DNA of 64,000 nucleotides from a virus, in IMG/VR virus record IMGVR_UViG_3300032006_002011, positions 1-64,000 of that record; one strand, 5' to 3'. A program made the translations under genes and the position numbers. Under the pieces are notes generated by a model. That model was not told the origin of the DNA and did not search any database. It was given only the letters and a program-made list of their open reading frames with translations. Below, in pieces: positions 9,801 through 19,300 of this stretch. Every line of letters starts with the position of its first letter. The first letter of the stretch is position 1.

Positions 9801-10074
9801 ATTCGTGGGAAGAATCGTGCAGTTTATGACCCGTAGGATAAAATGTATCAGACGCATCGTATCGTTTTCCCCGACTAACTTTCAATGAAGTAGTTCTCTT
9901 CGATTGCTCGGGTGCAAGGATTGTTTGTTCGTCTATAAATAATGACAAGGGACCGGTTGAACTTTCCTGTTCAAGCAAAATTTCATCAGTAGAAGTTATG
10001 TTATCATAATTCCACTTTTTATGAGTTTTGAATCTCCTAACCGATTTGTCAGAAACTTTCAACGGCTTTATCAT
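3892..10074 (-). CDS. Giant mosaic tail/fibre protein (2060 aa) with FG-GAP, LysM, dockerin-like and repeated beta modules
   Basis: One uninterrupted frame. Seen in order: an N-terminal region that resembles the neighbouring structural protein; FG-GAP/integrin-type blades (FGASVSVKGNYMAVGAPG near residue 390, others near 1200, 1265 and 1560); four consecutive ~95-residue modules around residues 507-942 and a fifth near 1380-1470, each with SS.W, PYPVDVYD and GHITYTG; two calcium-loop dockerin-like helices (DVNVDKKFDITDLAYIYRYM near 1720 and DIDGDGVVSHMDAK near 1935) flanking a pair of LysM-like segments (1745-1861); and a final TTVGLYSG…VAKLSKPV tail shared with the next gene. Such folds bind polysaccharide or protein surfaces, so a host-contact role is likely. 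A late promoter (AATAAATA) lies 26 bases before the start. Confidence 0.85.
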   Translation of the reverse strand: MIKPLKVSDKSVRRFKTHKKWNYDNITSTDEILLEQESSTGPLSLFIDEQTILAPEQSKRTTSLKVSRGKRYDASDTFYPTGHKLHDSSHEFTNPDGTYQRVVYNSIKHLFYNDYGVSPSMSATGSNVKNPLMVFGSETGNYMMQSKEENQIFNKESPSQYERRFISDDIIVVQFDSSQMGEKIKPGEFRIRDYSSPYGVLEIVDDGATNLVISTSSFNEIKEVSGSVSGVTKIDKNNKIFDFNDLTFGYKLASAGKYFLSGQPVMEDAPTEVNSGRAIMYKLDDETGEFRILRQFTNPFTQNGLSIELQNDNTGFLMTELEGLLVNEDYSVNDNFGDAIELNHNTCVIGSSKSHIRGMCSKNGTTGHVFVYDKEKGGADHWGLVNVLEGEPGTEFGASVSVKGNYMAVGAPGHNKSEGAIYLFKRGVRTENHPWKRISDSHDDYVWSDSEGVYVGKPSGDILEKNNKWISKWNITSLVPNADTLNHFYRDDSELLYKRCTEVGLIQYDISTDRPISDQDNGVTTSGWAMSGILATSPADQSESSSPYPVDVYDSSDNFLGHVTYTGKPKIMSLYFSFGEGGTSCISGTIENNVCRMTGGILPNQCSEPGFTDYRVSLSEKIDDKVAGVTSSNWMKPGILSISDSDSTTSVAPYPVDVYDSTNTLVGHITYTGRPKSMNLYFRTSDQSSACVYGRIDDHVCILPVELVMSGTKVGDSSSPSDGLPLSGKLISSDLNDYRVSPTSEIRDQDSGVVSSSWLYEGILSIPPSDASLTNTPFPIDIYDADENFVGHITYSGHPGQSIIYFTTPTGDRFFGSIEGGRCDIRHQLKDTSGPELELEECTESGFNTYEVSSDLVIDDSDWGVKSSSWTYNGTISLSHADTKYGNQPYVVDVYDFRNILLGTITYYGNPYSMNIYFKRSGSVGCESGVIVDNKCKLTPYDIVDTDDYREGPCDSIDAVEIETFDGISISTEGTVTGFPPPRYAEYEDGSMSPAHAVGDVTWELVEVIRIPGSRRLGEGVKLTSNSIYATTPGSRFKYCSVLSKLDEPTDCGVGWRHTYNITKDGIYNFNTDPVGLGDGFSDISYEIQDNEVFIKVAIAAATDAESGFVYRVNAPLNESSKTELVNHNGTHIDGGTLALTLTNGVHDIYLGRTTKDSTLVGHQSRINLAINPIYYDTPQRNSRVKYPYEYNYSVDGNFGVSLDANENTLVIGDSFDREYTDPSNTQDKYRAGATYVYSTTNGKLSFVEKMYSDPHEEFRYSSEYGRSVSLKGTDFVVGSPCTDASEISILDGGENVGVRDFKRGTKNISDKYYTSEVNVFTDAECIYVGGDMPDVAVKISVDTMTIDLDLISEFMISANFIKTDKNLLHSVKFPRGHREYEVSPEVAISDTERGIISSVWTTPGVLMLSDVVTDSSATPSPIDIYDIDNKFMGHVTITGTLASNKIYFISSGTSYVGEVVNSRCRLNVYTKNLGAVTRGVYRDLTKFQDGKLWFYVDVDTNIADNSETTGWFEQDIEFVYYTKRSAEEGNVYYYRIGSDGAEKMANVKTNKYPHRVRHQYGTAVTLSSDYIYVGCPIMGNFPLSGVEAFEGADIGLFEQCSTIYSEYGDIAWGRLSNMDIDIAGKVLAYDVASIRDQSRVYVGNVFYKNGIAVITNTSDYFSNMFSGTSDSGFEVSYRGTHAIYENEILCSVSPSEFNVSTNPTSVVFDDIDYDVNVDKKFDITDLAYIYRYMIGSLVEIKHDTKETYVVGSETLETICREYGIPYPSKNDIDARSKIPVESSFGFLDIRSYSNGVVGNKLRYDDTIVPGDELIFSSGYVHIVRSVQSIQSVAKFTGVTVDAIQTANAGIGSETLYVGQILTIPSGGDYAPGIKMEEGNNTRWPNDDLVLTESEDVVLMNVLLRSTEGTVTANEYKLILSRLESLEERGLLDIDGDGVVSHMDAKLLVRYFVGRTGTDLTDGLIDTFTNATIKQTRSVAYQIIEFLDDRTGKNRGIEILQDFVDYRENDAKDQLGSYLAPYVTTVGLYSGLDLVMVAKLSKPVKIVPNYPINFLVKYDT
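5662..5942 (-). repeat. Fifth copy of the ~95-residue VDVYD/GHITYTG module
   Basis: Encodes EYEVSPEV, then SSVW, SPIDIYD, GHVTITG, KIYF and a closing CRL. Same order and spacing as the four tandem copies at 7249-8553 and the copy at 21383-21706, but diverged (ITITG-type variation). Confidence 0.75.
7249..8553 (-). repeat. Four tandem copies of a ~95-residue protein module
   Basis: Copies at about 8275-8553, 7957-8240, 7588-7866 and 7249-7533. Each has [YD]..VS at the start, a D..….GV.SS.W stretch, GILSI or similar, P[YF]P[VI]D[VI]YD, GHITYTG or near variants, an [IL]YF strand, and a closing G.I…C.[IL] pair. Conservation is clearer at protein than at DNA level, so the duplications are old. 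Confidence 0.85.
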
Positions 10075-10099
10075 GGATATAAATATATTTTATCCAGGA

Positions 10100-10107
10100 T
10101 ATTTATT
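10100..10107 (-). promoter_or_regulatory. Late promoter -10 element for the 2060-aa protein gene
   Basis: AATAAATA on the minus strand, fitting the NATAAATA late element of T4-like phages. It is 26 bases before the ATG at 10074 and overlaps the stop codon of the preceding gene. Confidence 0.6.
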
Positions 10108-11635
10108 AAAAATCAAGTTTTACCTTAATCAATGTCTCTGTATCAAAGCTCTTTAAAACTGGTACACTAAGTTTTGCTACTGCCACCAGTTCATTGTTTT
10201 CGTTGTATAGGCCAACGGTGGTGATATAAGTCTTTGAGTCATTTACAAATTCGTCATGTCGGACTCTTCCCAACCAATAGTTCTTGTCCGTGTTGGTTTG
10301 TGTTGCTTTTGCAATTGCTTCTTGGTTTTGATATACGAATGTTGGATTATTACTATAATTGAAGTCCGTATTTCTTACTCTAATAAAATAATGTTTAGAC
10401 GGAATGAACTCTGTACTACGACATTTGAAATTGCCCCCTTCCTTTAATGCAGTAAACAACTTTAAAAAGTTTTGATGATTTCTTTCCGTTCCGTTTGCCA
10501 AATCAGAATTAAGATTTGCACTGGGGTTAACGATTCCTGGCCAGGCAAGCATCTTTCCTACATTATTGACATTAGTAACATACTTGTCTTCTGGTAACGC
10601 ATCTATGTCATCTTGTATACTACCACCCAATTCATTTGCAAGTGCGTCTGGGTTAAGTATAATAATACCCAAGTCAGGATACACCAAACCAAAACCTTCC
10701 CCAACACCGACATTATCGGCATTTTGACTATTTGCATACTTTTGACTATCATGCAACTCGGTGTCCGCAATACTTCCCTTTACTATATTAAAAACCCGAC
10801 CAACCTTAGTCATCCCCGTCTGTTGCAATATTTGTGCCTCAAATCTACTATCATCTCGGAGAGTCAAAGACGCAGAAACCATAACTTCCGTCTCTAAGTC
10901 TTCTCCCGCGTCGTTTGATTTCGGATTGATTGTTTGGGACAAACTCAATGTAAACTCCAAATTTCCTTCATCTAACTTTTCACGCATCACCGAAGATGAA
11001 AAATTAATAACATATATATGATCTTTATCTACACCAGAGAGATTTCCACTTTTCTGAAAAGTAAACTTATCATCTCCAGGACCTAGCAAAATATTTCTAT
11101 ACTGGTTGTATATTGCCTTTGTGACATCCACTGCCTTTACCCCATTACCCGACATTCTAGAACCATACCCATGTCGGTGGCCATATGTAAGTGTCATTTG
11201 ATTTTTTGCACTTTCGTTAGAAACCCCTCCAACGGTGATGGGGTTGTCATACACATTGGCATAATAATCACCAAATGTTACATCGGTCCAGTTTTCTTCG
11301 TGGTAGTTTTTTGTTGCTTGGATGTTTAATGTTCCGGGTGCGTTATTAGATGTGCTATCATAATATCCATCATACGAACCCAAGTCCAAACTTTTTTGCA
11401 CAACATATTTACCATCGACAAGTTGAGCAGCGGTCTGGGTTTCTAATACATCCACCGACAGAGTGTCTGCTTCTGGATTTACAACATACCTAGATAAAGG
11501 AGTGTCCAACTCACCCTGCTCCGAAACATCCACATGAAATTGATCAAGATGGAATCCATCAGAAAAACTTCCAGATGAAACTTTTATAGTTCTGCCGAAA
11601 ACTTTGTCGGCATCCTCTATCTCTTTGTATATCAT
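10106..11635 (-). CDS. Tail/baseplate structural protein
   Basis: 509 residues, beta-rich, with no enzyme motif or membrane segment. The segment VTKAIYNQYRNILLGPGDDKF and the C-terminal block (ITTVGLYN…LVAVAKLSVPV…LIKVKLDF) are of a type I associate with structural proteins of large T4-like marine phages. The same C-terminal block closes the 2060-residue neighbour, so the two probably share a docking or oligomerisation domain. It follows the 221-residue structural gene after 8 bases and is likely co-transcribed from the late promoter at 12357. The exact position in the virion cannot be decided. Confidence 0.7.
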   Translation of the reverse strand: MIYKEIEDADKVFGRTIKVSSGSFSDGFHLDQFHVDVSEQGELDTPLSRYVVNPEADTLSVDVLETQTAAQLVDGKYVVQKSLDLGSYDGYYDSTSNNAPGTLNIQATKNYHEENWTDVTFGDYYANVYDNPITVGGVSNESAKNQMTLTYGHRHGYGSRMSGNGVKAVDVTKAIYNQYRNILLGPGDDKFTFQKSGNLSGVDKDHIYVINFSSSVMREKLDEGNLEFTLSLSQTINPKSNDAGEDLETEVMVSASLTLRDDSRFEAQILQQTGMTKVGRVFNIVKGSIADTELHDSQKYANSQNADNVGVGEGFGLVYPDLGIIILNPDALANELGGSIQDDIDALPEDKYVTNVNNVGKMLAWPGIVNPSANLNSDLANGTERNHQNFLKLFTALKEGGNFKCRSTEFIPSKHYFIRVRNTDFNYSNNPTFVYQNQEAIAKATQTNTDKNYWLGRVRHDEFVNDSKTYITTVGLYNENNELVAVAKLSVPVLKSFDTETLIKVKLDF

Positions 11636-11643
11636 TTTATAAC

Positions 11644-12309
11644 CTAACCAGTAATACTAGCAGTAACCGAGGCCTCTGGTTGTTCGCCCAAGTAAACTCT
11701 GACGGGAATTGTTCGTGAACCTCCACTTTCATTTCCAATAATAGTCAATTGTGCAGTTTCGTCTTTAGTAATGGATGCGTTTGGACGAAATGTAAATGTC
11801 AGACCAACCGCGGTAATTGCCTTCTCACTTGAAGTGTCCCCCAGAAACAACGAAGCAGATGCAGAGGCAGATGCCGAGACACCCTGGCCCTCCAATGTTC
11901 CCACCGCATTATTAGACAACACGGCGGTATACCCAAGAGTCGTGTTATAAACAGGATCGGTGGTTGGTGAAATTGTAACCACTCCTTGGTAGTTCTTGCT
12001 CAACAGAATATCTTGCTGACCCAACTCAATTACGGGAATCTTTTGTGTTCCCGTTGGGAGTGTGACCAACTTATATTTTAAGGATTGAGTTTCATCCGTA
12101 AGTGGTTCAAACACAGGCATACTACGCAACGCCGCATCAAAGTATTGCGAACCATCTGGGTGGTTCGGATCATACAGGGTATAATCAATTTCATCGTCTG
12201 CAAGAGCAAAACTCGTAATATTCAACCCGTTTTCGGAAGCAAGTAGTTCTCGGCCTTTACGGGTAAGAACCGCCTCAACCGTAATAGTTTCATTATTTAA
12301 ATATCCCAT
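11644..12309 (-). CDS. Structural protein with Ser/Ala-rich linker
   Basis: 221 residues. The N-terminal part (TITVEAVLTRKGRELLA, then ALADDEIDY and a P.HPDGSQYFD stretch) resembles conserved virion proteins of large T4-like and other marine phages, where 'LT.KGR..la..' followed by 'FAl.DDEIdY' is a recurring theme. Residues ~140-150 form an alternating Ser/Ala linker before a beta-rich C-terminal domain that looks Ig-like. It is the first gene after a perfect TATAAATA late promoter, and leads the pair of structural genes that follow. No enzymatic motif. A tail or fibre-attachment role is inferred. Confidence 0.65.
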   Translation of the reverse strand: MGYLNNETITVEAVLTRKGRELLASENGLNITSFALADDEIDYTLYDPNHPDGSQYFDAALRSMPVFEPLTDETQSLKYKLVTLPTGTQKIPVIELGQQDILLSKNYQGVVTISPTTDPVYNTTLGYTAVLSNNAVGTLEGQGVSASASASASLFLGDTSSEKAITAVGLTFTFRPNASITKDETAQLTIIGNESGGSRTIPVRVYLGEQPEASVTASITG

Positions 12310-12356
12310 AACGTTTCAATATATATATTAAACAACCAGTGTTTCATATACATAAA

Positions 12357-12364
12357 TATTTATA
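12357..12364 (-). promoter_or_regulatory. T4-type late promoter (TATAAATA)
   Basis: Exact TATAAATA on the minus strand, 47 bases before the ATG at 12309, in the 78-base gap that separates the LamG gene from the structural genes. It is the sequence recognised by gp55-type late sigma factors, one of which is encoded at 33016-33882. Confidence 0.7.
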
Positions 12365-12387
12365 TATCATTTTTTTTAACAAAATCA

Positions 12388-13347
12388 TTAAAGTTCTGTA
12401 ATCTCTCCCGGTAAAGATCTGAATTTTCCATCTGCAAATCTCCTTGTTTGTTCGTTGGGTCCACCGACTATCGTAAATTTCTGCTCATCAAGTTGCTCCG
12501 AAGACTGTCTTTTAAGTACGTCTTCCAGATAACTACCCGTTTCATTCATCTCCTTAATTGTGTTATTTATGTAATTGTCATGTGCTTCAACATACTCATC
12601 AGTCTGTTTATAATAAACGCGGATTCCATCTGTTTGCTTTATGAAATCACCAACCATTTCAATTCTAGTTGGTGATCTATCTATCGGTGTTTGTTCGTAT
12701 TCCGTTCGGTTTAGTGAATACATATACGCAACCTCATGTGTGGCAGGACTATTTAATGGTACATTTCCATAATCAAGGGTGTCCGAATAAAATGTAACAT
12801 TATCCAACAATCCGGCAAACCGACCAATTTTTATATTATCAAACACAACCTTCTTTCTAATATACCCCATGTCATGTTCAGCAACATATATATTATTTAC
12901 AAACAATCTGGAAAGGCCGGACTTATATACTAACAATAATACATGACTCCACTGATTGAGTGGTATTTCCACCCCAAAATCTACATCCATCTCGGCCTCG
13001 GTAGTCCCCCATACATATCCCAAATTTAATTGGGATTCATTTGCTCTTAACAACAACCCGTATAACTTACCATCTGCATCCGTATTTAAAACTATGCCGG
13101 CAGAAGGAGGTGATGCCCCCTCTGGGTTTATCCAACATGATATCGTGGCCACGTCGGTTTCAAATGGGTTGGTATTTCCAACTTCAATATAAGAATTAGT
13201 ATTATTCGGATCTTCCGATGTATCATTCGGGAGACGAGCAATGCTTTTATAGTTTCTATCTTCACCCCCCACCTCAATAGTGCCATTATGTAAAATTCCA
13301 CTTCTGGAATTTTTTGAACTATCCTTTATTTCGTAGCTATTTACCAT
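12388..13347 (-). CDS. LamG/concanavalin-like domain structural protein
   Basis: 319 residues. Residues ~45-200 form a LamG-type jelly roll: YIEVG…ATISCWINPEG, then LNLGYVWG, NQWSHVLLLVY, RLFVNNIYVAEHD and KIGRFAGLLDNVTFYSDTL, the usual order of strands in this fold. These domains bind carbohydrate or act as spacers in phage fibres. The C-terminal 100 residues are charged and probably helical and end with PGEITEL. It lies 15 bases after the giant baseplate/fibre gene, so the two proteins are made together. Receptor contact is the likely role, by inference from fold and neighbours. Confidence 0.75.
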   Translation of the reverse strand: MVNSYEIKDSSKNSRSGILHNGTIEVGGEDRNYKSIARLPNDTSEDPNNTNSYIEVGNTNPFETDVATISCWINPEGASPPSAGIVLNTDADGKLYGLLLRANESQLNLGYVWGTTEAEMDVDFGVEIPLNQWSHVLLLVYKSGLSRLFVNNIYVAEHDMGYIRKKVVFDNIKIGRFAGLLDNVTFYSDTLDYGNVPLNSPATHEVAYMYSLNRTEYEQTPIDRSPTRIEMVGDFIKQTDGIRVYYKQTDEYVEAHDNYINNTIKEMNETGSYLEDVLKRQSSEQLDEQKFTIVGGPNEQTRRFADGKFRSLPGEITEL

Positions 13348-13362
13348 ATTCTCTATTCCCGT

Positions 13363-16300
13363 TTATTGTTCAGTTGGTGTAGGACTTGGGCTTGGGGTGA
13401 GTGAAGTTTCAATTGTCCACTCGGGTGCAGTTGCCGTATAACAAGTTCCCTCGGATTCGTAATAAATTGTAGGTGTCTCTCCATCTGGATAAGTGTTAGT
13501 TGTGATTATCCTTGCCACAGTAAAATTTCCATCCTTGATAGCAATGGTTATTTCTTCGGTTGATGTTTCAGAAAACTCCTTTGGATTAAAACTTACCACC
13601 GCAGTTGGTAAACTTATGAGAATCTTAAACTCACCCATAACAATTTCCGAAGATGAATATGGTACTTCGATGTACTCATCTGTGGGTGTGCATTGTTGCA
13701 CGGGGGTCGGTGTGGGTGTTGGGGTAGGTGTAGGTGTTGGGGTAGGTGTTGGGGTCGGAGTCAACTCTACCGAGTCTTCAAACGAATATGAAAACTCAAT
13801 CTTCTCTTGTTTTTCCTCGGACAACATCGGCGAAACTATCAGGCCTGGGTCTTCTCTCACTACGGATACCACAGGGGTGTCATCTATGAACCAAAAATGA
13901 TCAGGAGACCCACTACCCGTGCGGGTTCTTACTATTGGTGAGGTGGAATTTAGATGCCCCGACAAGTTTGCGGTAGTTGAGACATCATTGACACCTCGGC
14001 CGATAATATTTCGTCTAAAATTACTTCTATGTATAGGAAACTTTTTCTTTGTAAACAGAGAACCAGGTGTTCCAATATTTACTAAATCACACAATTGAGT
14101 TGGTCGTTCAATCACATAATCAAATGGAATAGTTTTTGATACCTGACGTGTCCATGATTTAAGTTGATTACCGTCAGCACTGATTCCGTCACCTATTCCA
14201 TATTCAAACTCATCAACATGAACTGATGTGTGTATTTTCTCCGCAACATAATCTTCACGACATCTTGGTGTAATAACAATCTTAACATCCAAGGTAACGT
14301 CAGAAATCAAACCAGTATAATTAGGTATATTCAATTTGCTTGATATAACCAAAGGAGTTTGTTTAATTATTTGCTCGGAAGTGACCACTGCACTTCCACT
14401 CTCCTCAACTCCGAAAAATTCAGCAGACCAATTAATAAGAGAATTTCCATCATAACTAAAACTAACTTTAGTATTTTCTCTAGTATCCTTGGTGAATATC
14501 TCCGGTTCGTGGGTAACATCAATAGGCAAAGTTATTTTATATAAATTGCTCTGTTGTGATGATATTGGGGTGATGGAAAACTTCACGGATGAATCTAACT
14601 GAGATGAAATCTTTTCACTGGAAAGTGTATCGAGTTTAGTAATCACCGGTGTTGGGTGGATATGATATGAAGTTGTATTCGTGGTGGGTGAATAATCTAC
14701 CTCATACTCAAATGTATCATAATTCATATCAGAAATTGACATATCCGAGGGATTCTTCAATTTATTAAGATTATCAAGTTCCGTTATTTGTGTCTTCTGT
14801 GGATCTTTGAACTGACCCAATAAAAGTTTATAGTTAACTACCAAAAATGATTCGGGGTCTATGTTTCTAACATCACCGAGGGCCAATTTAGGTGCAGTTA
14901 TACTTGCAAGGGTATTGGTTGGGGTGGACTTGACACTATCAAGATCATCCGTTGTTAACTTAAATTTATAAAACACACCTTGCATAAAGTCGGCCGAATT
15001 GTGGTTTGTTGGATTAACCTCCGAATCGAATCTATCTACGTTCTCAAATACTATACCCGACAGTTGTGTTTCGTATTTATCGGTGAATACCCACTTTGAC
15101 TGGAATGAGTTGGGTTTGCGATCCATACAAGCAATAATCCAATTATTTCTATTTGCAAATGTATACGCATTACCATTCGAGTCCATAGTGCCCGTTGTAG
15201 TATATATACCATTGGCATCCTCAATATCACACTCCGAAACTTCAACGGTTGTTAAATCTATCAACTTTAGCATAGCAACCGATTGCCAATTATCACGCAT
15301 TCTATATTCACCGGGGTGGGGACATAACATTGTTGCTAATTTATTTACATTTTTATCATATGCGTCCTGCGGGACTCCATTTCGTTTCTGTAAACTTGCT
15401 TCGGGAGAAGCCTCTAATGGTGGGACATCTATTGTTTTCAACGAAACATATATGTCTCGGCAACTTGTCACTCCCTCGTTTTTCAATTCCGCAACACCTA
15501 TATCATACGATGGGTTGTTTGGATCAGAGCTGCTCGTTGATGAAATATAAAGTGGATCAGTGTCTGATTTTCTTTGTATTATATACTTTGTAGGATCATC
15601 TCTTTTTATAAATAGTTTGTCCCCCGGTGATGTTCCTGTGTTAGTTTCCTCACGACTCTCGGTGTATACTCCATTAAATGTCGCAGACGCACCTGTCCCA
15701 CAGGAAACTTCGATTGCAAGTTCACCACCAATTCCATATAAATATGGTTTATCTACACCCAAATTAAGTAAGTCACACCTAGCAATATTTGAATTTTTTT
15801 CAATATTATTTTCAACTAAACTCGGAGATGCATATGGATATGCTTTCAAATCACGACAATCTACATCACCAACGGCCTCTTTCTTTACATGACCCCAATT
15901 TATGTATAAATCTTCCGATATCTCATCGGTGGTAGACAATGGAACTTTATTCGTAACAGGAATCCTTGGATTAAACGGGATGGGGGCAGACGGTGTACGT
16001 CTTGTATAAAATACATTGGAGCTTCCCGTGGGGAATATTTCAGATTGTTTCTCTCTATAAGTGCAGTCGGGAGTTATAGTTACCTCCGTGGTGGATTTAA
16101 TATATCCCAATTTAGTTGCAAGTGTCTCAGTTTCTTGAAACGACATATCCCGATAATATTCAGAGTAGTTTGGTTTTGAAACATGACTAATAATCCACCT
16201 ATCAGGAGTATTCATTTTAGTAGATTTTTTCAAACGAATTTCATACTCCTCGGAGGTAGATCTAAAAATCACATCATCTTCCGTATCGGTTAAACTTATA

Positions 16301-19300
16301 TTAACCCGTGTATATATTCCGCGTGGAATTTTTTCATTCTTGGCCGTGTTGGAATAATACATACTTCGGGTAGGATCAACTTCAACCGAAACCGTATTAT
16401 AATCATCAGGTATCCAATTAAGTATAACTTCCGCACCACCACCCTCTCTTCTATAATTGCCAGGAATTGGAAGGGTTGGAGTCTTCCTCTTCGCCACAAT
16501 ACACCACGCAAGCTTTTCTATTGAAGCTGCTAAGTTATCTGATTCAAATCTCGCAAAGTGATGTGGGTTGGGTATCAATCTAAAAGAATTTCCCACCACA
16601 GGGCCACTTGACGCAGAAAGCATATCAAGTCTTTCTGGGCTGGATGTTATTGTATCTCTAAAATAACTTGCCGAGGACTGATAACTCAGTTTGTTCTTTT
16701 GTTCAAGGGATGGAATATATGCGTATCCCGTTTGTGGGGCATACCCAAGGCCATCCGAAGTTTGCTGGAATGTCTTGCCACCCAGTTTTATATACAAATC
16801 GGTTTCATCATGTGTAGAGAACTTATTATCTTCATTAATCCTACAACTGAATTCACGTGCTAAATTAATAACCCACTTTGTTGGCATATGAGTATTAAAA
16901 TACTTTGTCAGATTCAATTGCTGATATGTAGTTTTCATGGAATTTCGTATCTCTGTTGCGAGTGGAACACACTCCACAAGAACCCAAGTATACACATCCT
17001 CGTTCCAATACAAATACCACCCACGGCCGTTTGTATATGATGGATTTTCCCCGGAAACCCCATTTACTTTTCTATATAACCCGTTTGCAGATAGGGCGAC
17101 ATTCTTGAAACCAAAAAGTTTCACCGCAGACGGATCTCTGAATATGTACACCAATCCATTTCCGTCTGTGTCCAACCCAAGTGCTTCGGCTGACAACAAA
17201 TTAACATATCCCTCTTCATCATTGTTGAGTAAATCTACAACCGGAGTATCGGTATTAAGTTCATTTCTATGATAACCGACATCACCACCATATAAAGTGT
17301 TAAACTCTGGGTGAGTTGCGTCTTCCTTTCCATAAATCCACATTATATCGTGCCGAACTGGACTTTCATGCGGAATATACAATTTTTGTTCATCGGTAAA
17401 ATTAATAGAATAGTTATTGCTATGGAGGAGTATCCACCTGTGATTTATATCACTCCAAAAAATGTAGTTAACCTTTCGACCTATAAATCCCTTTGGCAGA
17501 AGGTGGGCATCTCCACTAATATCTCCTATTACATTCTGGCGGTAGTTGCCATCTATGTCACGATCATTTCTATATAAAGATTTTCCATTATATGTTCCGA
17601 TCTCCAAATAAGATCCATTCAACATATCCATCTGACCCTCAAACTCAGTTATATCAATTGAATTAAATTTAGTTAATTCATAGACACAAAAATAATTCCC
17701 CAGGGTATCTGATTGGTTATAAGTTACATCTTTATCGAACGGCAAAATTTCCAATTCATATTTGTATGAGGGGTTTTCAATCTTTATATCAATTGGTATG
17801 TGTAAGTTGTTCTTTGTATATACAATTTTATCCGCAGTTCCACCGTCAAAGCCAACATCTTGAGTGACTATACTGGAATCATATGCCAATCTATGTTCTG
17901 CAAATACACTCGACAACTCAACCGTGCCACCCGGTCTTAATAACCCATAACCCAACCGAGGTGTTGCAGACCACTCCACAATTTCATCCGAAAGTGACAC
18001 CTTATCCAAACCTTGCTTGTCCACAGAATGTTTGACTCTGTGAATGTGGTCTTCACTGCGTCCAGACACCTTCTTTGTTGTGACGGTTTCCTCCAAATAC
18101 CCCACCAACCATATATTTTGAACTACATGTTTTTTGTGCGGCGATGATCCCAGTGAGGGGGATTTAATGTGAAAGAAACACACCTTGGAAATATCATGGT
18201 TTTCCAACTCCGTTATATTATAGGTGTTATATATGTAATTTCTATCAGAAAGTTCGGTATCTACTGAGGCTATAGTTTGAGTTAAAACAGAATTTATTCG
18301 GGCGTCCCAGTTTTCGGGATCATTTGACCTCTGTTGTTCCGCCCTAGCAACAAAATCTCTATTCTCAATATACTCATTACCCGAGGTAAAATTTTGATGA
18401 GAATAGTCATATTCATATATGTACCCAGAAACACAATTCGACCCAGAAGATACTATACTTACGTCTGGATTAGTTGAATCCGTGGAATCTATGGAAAACT
18501 CAACATTAAGTGGTCGGTCAACCGCCTGTAATCCTGTTTTCATTTTAATTCTATAATATTTTGTGTGTTCGGGATCAAGTTCCGTGTGAGCAAGTACCTT
18601 AATATCACGGAGGGTAGTTCCTCGTAAATTGGCCGTTAATTCCACCGAGTAATCTAACAGGGTAGGAAATGAGAACGTATCTGTAGTTCTGTGGTTAACT
18701 GCTAGAGAATAACTACCCGAAATCCGTTGGTCTCCACCGTGCCTAAACTCCAATTTGTTTTGTACATCATAGTGTACATATGGAGAATCCACTTCACCAT
18801 ATCTAATAGTAGTGTTTTCGTAGGTTTTAAAAGTTGATGTAACTGGTACTAAATTAACCGAGTCAAACTCCTTAGTTATATAGTTTGTTTTAATTTGAAC
18901 AGTCTCATCAAGATTTGTTGTTATACTACCCGATTCTTTATTTACTATATCATTTATGCTATATATCGTAGCACCCACATCGTCCGTTGGAAGCGTCCAC
19001 GGATTATCACAATCATAGTAATTCGCAGAATTTACTGTTCCCGTTACTCTAAAGTCTCCTCCACCTTGACCGAGTGTTCCTCTCAATAACTTCCCACTGA
19101 ACTTACCGTCCATGAAAATAGTTTTACTCACACCATCTTTTTCAAAGTGATAATTAGTAACCTCATAATATCCGGTTTTGGGTTGCCAAACATCCTCATT
19201 ATTTATACGAGTCAGCACCTTATATTTGCCCGAAAAATTACCATATAATTCACAACTCAAATTACCGACAACACGACCACGATCATCCGGCACATTGTTA

